Below are positions 39,901 to 46,214 of a stretch of DNA of 46,214 nt, piece after piece. Position 1 is the stretch's first letter. Each line of letters starts with the position of its first letter. Under the pieces are notes generated by a model. The model saw nothing but the letters and a program-made list of their open reading frames with translations, was not told the DNA's origin and made no database searches. Source of the DNA: Firmicutes bacterium UBA5774 (lineage in GTDB: Bacteria > Bacillota > Clostridia > Peptostreptococcales > Anaerovoracaceae); the NCBI GenBank assembly GCA_002418625.1, contig DIEM01000047.1, positions 1 through 46,214 on the forward strand, read 5' to 3'. The translations under genes were made by a program, and so were the position numbers.

Positions 39901-41127
39901 ATGCTGAAGGTGAACGTCATAGGACTGGGCTACATAGGCCTTCCGACTGCCCTTATTTTGGCGGCGCACGGTGTGGATGTGACGGGAACGGATCATAACG
40001 CAGGGGTGATCGAAAACCTGAAATCCGATCGGATATCGTTCGAGGAAGATGGATTGCCTGATATTTTCACTCGCGCGAAGGAATGCGGGATCCGTTTTGC
40101 CACCGGAGTAGTCGAGGCGGATGTCTATATCATAGCAGTACCGACTCCTTATGATAAAATCAGCAAGAAGATCGATCCGAGCCTTGTCGCGGCCGCCGTC
40201 GACAACGTTCTGGACGCATGCTCCGAGGGGGCTGTGATCGTTATCGAGTCCACCGTTTCTCCGGGTACGATCGACAAATTCATCCGTCCCGCAATCAAAA
40301 AAAAAGGATTTGCCATTGGACGGGACATCGAACTGGTCCATGCCCCGGAACGTATAATACCCGGCAATATGCTGCATGAGCTTGTACACAATCCACGTGT
40401 CATCGGTGCGGACAACATCGAAGCCGGCCTCAGGATCAAGGATCTTTACAGTATTTTCTGCGAGGGCGAGATTGTTATTACAAGCATCAGAACGGCTGAG
40501 ATGGTCAAGGTCGTAGAAAATACCTATCGAGATATCAATATCGCATTCGCCAATGAGTTGGCGATCGTATGCCGTTCGGACAATATGAATGTCTACGATA
40601 TCATCAAAATCGCAAACATGCATCCGCGTGTAAACATACTGCAGCCAGGGCCGGGTGTCGGGGGACATTGCATTGCCGTGGATCCGTGGTTCCTGGTCGG
40701 CGATTATCCGGGGCTTGCGAATATCATTCTTGCAGCAAGACGGATCAATGATTCGATGCCTGAATTCGTGCTGAAAAGAGTCTGCGAAATCATGAAGGAA
40801 AAAAGCATGAAGGATTTGACGCGCATCGGGCTTTACGGACTGACATACAAGGAGAATATTGACGATGTAAGGGAAAGCCCGACTTTGCAGCTGCTGGACA
40901 AGATGGAGAAGCATCTGGCTCCTGTTTTGAAGACCTATGATCCTTATGTAAGAGCGGATATCGTTGAGAACCAGTATCATGATCTCGATGCATTTCTTGA
41001 TGCCATAGACCTGATCGTCATCATGGTCGCCCACGACGAAATCAGAGACAATATCGATAAATTGGAAGGCAAAACAATATTGGACACAAAAAATATTTTT
41101 AATAAAAAAGGAGTGTATAAACTCTAA
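39901..41127 (+). CDS. wecC: UDP-N-acetyl-D-mannosamine dehydrogenase type (WecC-like)
   Basis: A 408-residue UDP-sugar 6-dehydrogenase that oxidises C6 of a UDP-HexNAc to a uronic acid with two NAD. VNVIGLGYIGLPTALILA is the NAD site; ESTVSPGTIDKFI (near 113) and VHAPERIIPGNM (near 146) are family motifs; GPGVGGHCIAVDPWFLV (about 250-266) carries the catalytic Cys and is the WecC version. GLTYKENIDDVRESP (near 317) binds the product end. ATG 39901 has AGAGGTG upstream. No WecB-type epimerase for UDP-ManNAc is present besides fnlC, so the gene for that step is elsewhere, or the substrate is another HexNAc. It is the last gene of the glycan locus. Confidence 0.88.
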   Translation: MLKVNVIGLGYIGLPTALILAAHGVDVTGTDHNAGVIENLKSDRISFEEDGLPDIFTRAKECGIRFATGVVEADVYIIAVPTPYDKISKKIDPSLVAAAVDNVLDACSEGAVIVIESTVSPGTIDKFIRPAIKKKGFAIGRDIELVHAPERIIPGNMLHELVHNPRVIGADNIEAGLRIKDLYSIFCEGEIVITSIRTAEMVKVVENTYRDINIAFANELAIVCRSDNMNVYDIIKIANMHPRVNILQPGPGVGGHCIAVDPWFLVGDYPGLANIILAARRINDSMPEFVLKRVCEIMKEKSMKDLTRIGLYGLTYKENIDDVRESPTLQLLDKMEKHLAPVLKTYDPYVRADIVENQYHDLDAFLDAIDLIVIMVAHDEIRDNIDKLEGKTILDTKNIFNKKGVYKL

Positions 41128-41232
41128 AGAATTTCTGCTGACCGACGATAATATTACTAGACAGTATACCCGAAGATCCATGCCGCCGGAGACGGCTGAC
41201 ATGCCTGGAAATCGACATCTTTATTTTTGGAG

Positions 41233-41261
41233 TTGAATTTTATCGGGAAACGTGGTATAGT
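41233..41261 (+). promoter_or_regulatory. SigA-type promoter for the class I riboswitch unit
   Basis: TTGAAT (41233-41238) and TATAGT (41256-41261) with a 17-base spacer, about 25-30 bases before the riboswitch. No clear terminator closes the glycan operon in 41128-41232, so some read-through is possible. Confidence 0.7.
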
Positions 41262-41289
41262 CAAAAACGGTAAACAGAATAGTACATTA

Positions 41290-41385
41290 CAGAAACCGAA
41301 AAGGGCAAATCTGTCGAAAGGCAGTGGCGCAAAGCTACGGGTCTAAGGTCTTAATGACCATGATCGCCGGGCTCCCGAAATTCTG
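41290..41385 (+). promoter_or_regulatory. Cyclic-di-GMP class I riboswitch (GEMM-I)
   Basis: All main features of the GEMM-I aptamer are present. Outer stem CAGAA (41290-41294) pairs with TTCTG (41381-41385). AGGGCAAA (41302-41309) is the conserved junction. CTGTC-GAAA-GGCAG (41311-41324) is the stem with the GAAA tetraloop that docks in the other arm. GGCGCAAAGCTACGGGTCTA (41326-41345) is the conserved core. GGTC/GACC (41347-41359) caps the third stem, then GATCGCCGGGCTCCCG. The middle G of AGGG, the ligand-contact position, is G, which fits c-di-GMP rather than cGAMP variants. A terminator lies 46 bases downstream, before a secreted-protein gene. Confidence 0.93.
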
Positions 41386-41430
41386 AGATTGTATAAATTC
41401 GCAGTTTTTATTTAGTATACTTATGCATTT

Positions 41431-41468
41431 ATCTCTATTACGAGGAGTCGGAATAGGGATTTTTTTTG
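41431..41468 (+). terminator. Terminator under the class I riboswitch
   Basis: ATCTCTATT (41431-41439) pairs with AATAGGGAT (41452-41460), 9 pairs with one T-G, followed by T8. It lies between the riboswitch and the ribosome site of the next gene, so it is the likely expression platform. Whether ligand binding favours or blocks it cannot be decided by eye. Confidence 0.85.
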
Positions 41469-41511
41469 TGGAAAAACAAAAGGGATCCATTATCAAAAGG
41501 AGAAAACAATA

Positions 41512-43743
41512 ATGGGAAGAGAAACAAAAATCTTTAGAAAGAGACAGAGAATCAGCATTTATCTGATGGCCATGCTTCTGGTCATGAGCACATTTTTCAT
41601 AACGATCACAGAATCAACTGTCTACGCTGCCAGTGCCTCAAGTGTAAAAAAAGTCAAGATCGCGCAGACGGCTCTGGTCAACAATGCTCCGATAAGCCCC
41701 GTCGAAGGTGTGGATACAGATATTGTGGCAATGGCACAGAATATCGTTAACAAATCGATCGGAGGCGTGACAGTCAAATTATCCTCGTCAGCCAATTCGC
41801 AGATACAAGGCTCGACCATAGTTTACGGGATAGAAGACGTGTCGGGGAAGGTCACATTCACCTTGACGGCGAAATCATTTACCGGTATCCAAAGTGTCAC
41901 AGTAAATGTTCCGGCAGCTTCAGCGCCGCCTGAGGAAGAGCCTCCTGCAGTCGAGGAGCCGGTCGTCGAGCCTCCTGCGACTGAAACGACAGACATCAAG
42001 TCTCCTGCAGTTGAAGAACCGATTGACGAGACGCCGGTACCTGCACCGGATACAACCGCGCCGATTTTGAGCATACCTGCTTCCATTACAGCGGAAGCCG
42101 CGTCGTCTGCGGGAGCAGCAGTGAGTTTCACAGCAACGGCATCGGATCTGGTCGATGGCGCTGTTGCCGTCACCTGCACTCCGGCCTCTGGGTCGACTTT
42201 TGCGATAGGGACGACTGCAGTCAATTGCACAGCGACGGATTCATCAGGAAACAAGTCAACCGGAAGCTTCAATGTGACTGTCAGGGATACCACGGCGCCC
42301 AAGATCACAGCACCGGCTGCTGTCACCGTTGAATCAGCTGAGACACTGACTGTCGTGAACATCGGCAATGCTACGGCGACAGACGCAGTCGGCGTTAAAT
42401 CCATCATAAACAATGCGCCCTCCGCTTATGCTGTCGGATCGACAACTGTGACCTGGACCGCCAGCGACGCGGCAGGCAATAAGTCCACAGCGACACAACA
42501 GGTGACCGTGACGGCTGCCGTGACGGAAGCCGTTACCTATCTGCCTGCAGCCCTGCAAGCCGATAATCTTGTGAACCCGGCACAGTCGCTGCAGAATTTC
42601 CTGAATACATGCAGCGGAAAGAAGGTCGTTTTCCCGGCCGGCAAAACATACATACTGGAAAAACAGCTGGTGATACATCATGTCAAGGATCTGGAAATAG
42701 ATTTCAACGGCAGTACCTTTAAACTGCCAAACAGCTGCTCCATTCCGAGCAGAAGTGACACAGGCCACTATGTACCCGGCAATACAGCCGTCGTGGTCCA
42801 TGACGTCGTCAATTTATCCTTCAGCAACTACAATATAGACGGCAACAAGGCAAACATCTCAACGTCAACCTGGTGCACAGGACTTGCGATCATGAATGCA
42901 GATGGCTTCACATCCGTGAACGGCTCCTTCAGGAACTGCAATTATCATCACATTATCCTGGGACCTACCAATGTGAGCACATATAATAAAAACATCAACT
43001 TCACAAAGACTTATTTTAAAGATCATGGCGGAGCATCCGGGGGAGCCGGCATATCGGATGTCTATATCAGCAACCGCAGCACCGACAGCTTTTCGTTCAT
43101 CGATGTTGTCGTTGACAATACGGTGCTGAAGGATTACGCGTCTCAGGCCCAATGCTTCTACGTCGCAGGCTTCAATGGCTACTTCGAGAATGTTGTCACC
43201 AATAATTGCGCTGTTCCGCTTGATGTTCGATATGGAACACATGTCGCAAAAGATTTTACCGTAACGAATGCTGAAAGAGTCCTGATGGTGCAGCCATATC
43301 CGGGCGGCAACGGAAGCAACGGCTACGCCAGGCTCACCGCTTCCAACTTCACGGGCAAAAGCATCAAGGGCAGCATCGACGGAGCTAATGGCTTATATAT
43401 CATTGCCTGCGATTATTGTCATCTGGATAATTTCAATATCGAAATGGATGCGGCAGCGCAGTATGCATGGTATGGCATCAGGATCAGGCAATATTATGCG
43501 GAATATCCGATCAGCAATGTCGTCATCAGCAACACCACAGTCAAGAATTTCAAGACTGCGGGCGTTCTGATGGAAAACCTGAGCGCTTCATCGGAATTTA
43601 AAACCCTCTCGCTGACCGGCGCAACCAGCTCAACTTATGGCGTCAGGTCTACGACTTGCGCTGCGTATCAATATTTCACAAGCCTGACCACGTCGAATTG
43701 CATCAGATCCTCCTCGACAGACGGCATGATAAAAATTCTATAA
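41512..43743 (+). CDS. Secreted beta-helix protein with HYR domains, family copy 1
   Basis: A 743-residue exported protein. A signal peptide with a long basic start (RKRQR) ends near residue 43 (STVYA). Then come an Ig-like region (about 48-140), a Pro/Glu-rich linker (about 141-180), two HYR domains (about 180-257 and 259-333, each with DTTAP at the start and SGNKS or AGNKS near the end) and a C-terminal domain of about 395 residues that fits a right-handed parallel beta helix of the pectate-lyase type (CSGKKVVFPAGKTY, then DLEIDFNGSTFKLPN, many Asn/Asp turns). No cell-wall sorting signal. AAGGAGA precedes the ATG. It is controlled by a class I c-di-GMP riboswitch. Role: surface glycan binding, cleavage or matrix structure; catalytic residues not identified. 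Confidence 0.85.
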   Translation: MGRETKIFRKRQRISIYLMAMLLVMSTFFITITESTVYAASASSVKKVKIAQTALVNNAPISPVEGVDTDIVAMAQNIVNKSIGGVTVKLSSSANSQIQGSTIVYGIEDVSGKVTFTLTAKSFTGIQSVTVNVPAASAPPEEEPPAVEEPVVEPPATETTDIKSPAVEEPIDETPVPAPDTTAPILSIPASITAEAASSAGAAVSFTATASDLVDGAVAVTCTPASGSTFAIGTTAVNCTATDSSGNKSTGSFNVTVRDTTAPKITAPAAVTVESAETLTVVNIGNATATDAVGVKSIINNAPSAYAVGSTTVTWTASDAAGNKSTATQQVTVTAAVTEAVTYLPAALQADNLVNPAQSLQNFLNTCSGKKVVFPAGKTYILEKQLVIHHVKDLEIDFNGSTFKLPNSCSIPSRSDTGHYVPGNTAVVVHDVVNLSFSNYNIDGNKANISTSTWCTGLAIMNADGFTSVNGSFRNCNYHHIILGPTNVSTYNKNINFTKTYFKDHGGASGGAGISDVYISNRSTDSFSFIDVVVDNTVLKDYASQAQCFYVAGFNGYFENVVTNNCAVPLDVRYGTHVAKDFTVTNAERVLMVQPYPGGNGSNGYARLTASNFTGKSIKGSIDGANGLYIIACDYCHLDNFNIEMDAAAQYAWYGIRIRQYYAEYPISNVVISNTTVKNFKTAGVLMENLSASSEFKTLSLTGATSSTYGVRSTTCAAYQYFTSLTTSNCIRSSSTDGMIKIL

Positions 43744-43802
43744 TTGTCTGGCCGGGAAATCAAAATTCGATAAATAATGTAACAAATAGCAAATAATTCC
43801 AT

Positions 43803-43832
43803 GCGGATGGCAACGAAGCCATCCGCTTTTTT
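43803..43832 (+). terminator. Rho-independent terminator after beta-helix copy 1
   Basis: GCGGATGGC (43803-43811) pairs perfectly with GCCATCCGC (43818-43826) around a 6-base loop, then T6. Copy 2 therefore needs its own promoter. Confidence 0.95.
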
Positions 43833-43842
43833 AAAATTAATG

Positions 43843-43870
43843 TTGGAAAATATCGAATCTATGATATACT
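43843..43870 (+). promoter_or_regulatory. SigA-type promoter for beta-helix copy 2
   Basis: TTGGAA (43843-43848) and TATACT (43865-43870) with a 16-base spacer. The ATGATATACT block recurs at 45952-45961 before copy 3. No riboswitch is recognised in the 69-base leader that follows, so copy 2 seems to be regulated differently from copy 1. Confidence 0.7.
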
Positions 43871-43939
43871 ATAAAAAATTAGTTGCCACTTTAATAAGGG
43901 TGAAATGCCATAAGATGGAAAATGGAAGTGATTGGATAA

Positions 43940-45835
43940 GTGAAAATGAAAAAAACAGAAAAACAGAATAGTGAATTTAATAGGAAAAGAGCGAAGGCAT
44001 CAAGGAATCAAAAGAGAGGGATGATTGTTGCGGCGGCGCTGCTGCTGCTGATCCCGGCCTTTCTGATGTCATATTTTGGAACTGCTGCATTTACAACTGA
44101 AAGCGCAGTCATCGACAAATCCGAGATGCAGGCAGATATATCTTATTGCGGCCAATTCCCGGTCACGCTTAAAATTGGCGGAAAAACGATCGTATCTGAT
44201 GTTCCGCCCGTGATCGTCAAAGGCAGGACGCTGGTGCCGGCGCGAGCAATATTTGAAGAGTTTGGCGCCGTTGTTTCCTGGGATGAGGCGAATCAGCAGG
44301 TTGATATATCAATGGAAGACACTGAGGTGGTCCTGAAAATCGACTCGAGATCGGCTTTAGTAAATGGAGACGGTGCGACATTGGATGTTCCGGCCTTGAT
44401 CATCGAAGACAGAACAATGATCCCGGTGCGATTTGTAGCTGAATCCCTGGGTTTTGTGGTCGACTGGAACAATAGCACCAGGACCGTTTTGATCGGATCC
44501 TCATCTGGAGAAATTGGCGAAAACAGTACTCCCGGTTCACAAGCCCCTATAGACGATGTGCCGGCTGATTTCGATCCGGTAACTGACGACCCCATCGATT
44601 CGACGCCTTCGCCCGCAGATGCGGTCTATTTGCCTGCGGCATTGCTGAACGCCGATGTTGCGAACCCGTCGCAGGCGCTGCAGAATTTCCTGAATGCCTG
44701 CAGCGGCAAGACCGTCGTTTTCCCGGCAAACAAAACGTATGTGCTTGAAAAACAATTGGTCATCCATCATGTCAGTGATCTTGAAATCGATTTCAACGGC
44801 TGTACATTCAAGCTTCCGAACAATTGCTCCATCGCCAGCAGAAGCGATACGGGCCATTATATTCCGGATAATACTGCCGTTGTGGTCCATGACGTCACGA
44901 ATTTATCGATGTACAATTATAATATTGACGGCAACAAGGCGAATATCGCTTCGACGACATGGTGCACGGGGCTTGCAATCATGAACGCCGATGGCTTCAC
45001 CTCTGTGAACGGTTCCTTCAGGAACTGCAATTACCACCACATCATCATGGGACCGACGAATGTCAGCGCATATAATAAAGACATCCTGTTCAAGGAAACA
45101 TATTTTAAAGATCATGGCGGCGCATCAGGCGGTGCCGGGATATCGGATGTCTATGTCAGCAATCGCAGCACAGACGATTTCTCATTCATTGGAGTTGTCG
45201 TGGACAACACCAGATTGAAAGAATATACGACTCAGGCACAATGTTTTTATATAGCGGGCTTCAATGGGTATTTCGAAGACGTGGTCACCAACAACTGCGC
45301 GGTGCCGCTTGATATTCGCTATGGCTCGCATGTCGCCAAAAACTTTAAAGTAACAAATGCCGAAATGGTACTGATCCTGCAGCCTTATCCGGGCGGCAAC
45401 GGAGGCAATGGCTATGCGAAGCTCACAGCCTCGGACTTTGACGGCAAAGGGATCAAAGGCGGCGCGACCGGAGGGGCTACGGGACTCTACATTATAGGCT
45501 GTGAACGATGCCACCTCGATGATTTCAACATTGAAATGGATCCGGAGTCTGCCTATGCCTGGTATGGGATCAGGGTCAGGAAATATTATCCGCAATTTCC
45601 GGTAAACGATGTCGTCGTAACCAACACGACTGTGGAGTATTTTAAAACGGCGGGATTGATCATGGAAGGCCTGAACGCTTCGACGAACTTCAAGGATCTT
45701 GAACTTGTCAGCGCGGTCAGCTCCACCTACGGCGTCAAAACCACGACCTGTACGGCATATCAGTATTTGACGGGCCTGGTGACGACGAACTGCATAGAAT
45801 CCTCCTCGCCTGACAGCATGCTGAAGCTCCTTTAG
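43940..45835 (+). CDS. Secreted beta-helix protein with copper-amine-oxidase-N-like domain, family copy 2
   Basis: A 631-residue exported protein. The N-terminus is long and basic (about 1-27), followed by a hydrophobic segment (about 28-45) that may be a signal peptide or an anchor. Residues about 70-190 are a copper-amine-oxidase-like N-terminal (stalk) domain: VPPVIVKGRTLVPARAIFEE and DVPALIIEDRTMIPVRFVAE are its two repeats. After an acidic linker (about 195-230) comes the same beta-helix domain as copy 1 (about 230-631), most positions identical. The stalk domain is common in Clostridia surface proteins and may bind cell wall. GTG 43940 is chosen by GGAAGTG upstream and the equivalent start in copy 3; ATG 43946 is possible. 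Confidence 0.85.
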   Translation: MKMKKTEKQNSEFNRKRAKASRNQKRGMIVAAALLLLIPAFLMSYFGTAAFTTESAVIDKSEMQADISYCGQFPVTLKIGGKTIVSDVPPVIVKGRTLVPARAIFEEFGAVVSWDEANQQVDISMEDTEVVLKIDSRSALVNGDGATLDVPALIIEDRTMIPVRFVAESLGFVVDWNNSTRTVLIGSSSGEIGENSTPGSQAPIDDVPADFDPVTDDPIDSTPSPADAVYLPAALLNADVANPSQALQNFLNACSGKTVVFPANKTYVLEKQLVIHHVSDLEIDFNGCTFKLPNNCSIASRSDTGHYIPDNTAVVVHDVTNLSMYNYNIDGNKANIASTTWCTGLAIMNADGFTSVNGSFRNCNYHHIIMGPTNVSAYNKDILFKETYFKDHGGASGGAGISDVYVSNRSTDDFSFIGVVVDNTRLKEYTTQAQCFYIAGFNGYFEDVVTNNCAVPLDIRYGSHVAKNFKVTNAEMVLILQPYPGGNGGNGYAKLTASDFDGKGIKGGATGGATGLYIIGCERCHLDDFNIEMDPESAYAWYGIRVRKYYPQFPVNDVVVTNTTVEYFKTAGLIMEGLNASTNFKDLELVSAVSSTYGVKTTTCTAYQYLTGLVTTNCIESSSPDSMLKLL

Positions 45836-45875
45836 TTTCATTCGGAAAGGCATATAATTTAAAATCAACTGTTTG

Positions 45876-45914
45876 CCGGCGGGAAGGCGATGCGCTTTTC
45901 CGCCGGTTTATTTT
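45876..45914 (+). terminator. Rho-independent terminator after beta-helix copy 2
   Basis: CCGGCGG (45876-45882) pairs with CCGCCGG (45900-45906) and the stem continues inward with G-T and A-T pairs; a T-rich run follows. Confidence 0.88.
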
Positions 45915-45933
45915 GCATTGTCGATGCAAAACA

Positions 45934-45961
45934 TAGCATTTATCTGAAGATATGATATACT
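45934..45961 (+). promoter_or_regulatory. Possible promoter for beta-helix copy 3
   Basis: TATACT at 45956-45961 inside ATGATATACT, the same block as at 43861-43870. The -35 (TAGCAT at 45934-45939, 16-base spacer) is weak, so the call rests mainly on the similarity to the promoter of copy 2. Confidence 0.5.
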
Positions 45962-46029
45962 GGATTCAACCAATGATTCTATCTGAATGCATGAAGTTCA
46001 AGGGAAGATAATTGGAAGTGAAATGACTT

Positions 46030-46214
46030 GTGAAAATCAGAAATAAAACACAAGATACAGGAACAAAAGCATCGGGGAAGCGAAATACAGCAATGATATT
46101 TTTGGTTGCTGCGCTGATTGCAATACCTGTATTTTTTGTGTCGGTTTTTACAGCGGCGACTTATACGGCAGAGGACGGGGTGATCACTCAGGTCGAGATC
46201 CAGGCCGGGATATT
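46030..46214 (+). CDS. Third family copy, N-terminal part only (runs off the window)
   Basis: An open frame from GTG 46030 to the end of the window, 61 codons. It begins with a basic stretch, then a hydrophobic segment (MIFLVAALIAIPVFFVSVF, about residues 22-40), then TAATYTAEDGVITQVEIQAGI. This matches the N-terminus of copy 2 in order and style (basic start, hydrophobic segment, FTAA-like or GTAAFT, then an acidic E-rich stretch and an M/IQAxI motif). GGAAGTGA lies before the GTG as in copy 2. It should continue into a stalk domain and, by analogy, a beta-helix domain beyond the window. Confidence 0.75.
   Translation, partial: MKIRNKTQDTGTKASGKRNTAMIFLVAALIAIPVFFVSVFTAATYTAEDGVITQVEIQAGI

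Noticed and set aside
39790..41202. A 470-codon open frame on the minus strand opposite wecC
   Set aside because: It lies exactly antisense to a well-conserved dehydrogenase gene, has no recognisable domain and its composition is that of a reverse-strand shadow.

Overview
The window looks like chromosome of an anaerobic Gram-positive bacterium of the Clostridia (Bacillota). The signs are strong Shine-Dalgarno sites, frequent TTG and GTG starts, tRNAs with encoded CCA ends, SigA-type promoters, a SigD-type flagellar promoter, a two-subunit B12-dependent mutase and several cyclic-di-GMP riboswitches. The exact genus cannot be read from the sequence.

Region 1 (1-5287) is housekeeping: the end of tRNA-Gln, tRNA-Lys, a DUF2164 protein, two tandem small DMT-type membrane proteins, then on the minus strand a methylmalonyl-CoA mutase large subunit, its B12-binding subunit and the MeaB chaperone, and finally tRNA-Cys.

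Region 2 (5244-8392) is bounded by a perfect 44-bp direct repeat of the 3' end of tRNA-Cys. It holds motA and motB behind a consensus SigD promoter and a broken tyrosine recombinase. It reads as a decayed integrative element that carries flagellar stator genes.

Region 3 (8398-12512) has an ECF sigma/anti-sigma pair, a cold-shock group (zinc-ribbon protein, a 43-residue two-knuckle protein and a CspA-like protein) and two transcription units that each start with a class II c-di-GMP riboswitch and a terminator. One encodes an SRPBCC protein, the other a small secreted GYWKNH protein.

Region 4 (12600-41127) is a long co-directional exopolysaccharide or cell-surface glycan locus. It has a flippase, a polymerase or ligase, three initiating sugar-phosphate transferases, several glycosyltransferases, and pathways for dTDP-4-keto-6-deoxyglucose-derived amino sugars (rmlA, rmlB, two DegT aminotransferases), a LegB/LegC-type 4-amino-6-deoxy-HexNAc, UDP-L-FucNAc (fnlABC) and a HexNAc uronate (wecC). 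A tight sub-cluster at 19419-24897 (DegT, FemAB-like, ATP-grasp, FemAB-like, PLP lyase-like, VanZ) may add an amino-acid or acyl group to an amino sugar. A strong SigA promoter at 24944 splits the locus in two.

Region 5 (41233-46214) begins with a class I c-di-GMP riboswitch and terminator, followed by a tandem family of large secreted beta-helix proteins. They share one C-terminal domain but carry different N-terminal modules, and a third copy runs off the end. Taken together, motility genes, three c-di-GMP riboswitches of two classes, a glycan locus and secreted matrix-like proteins suggest a locus for switching from swimming to a sessile, matrix-coated state. That overall reading is inference.
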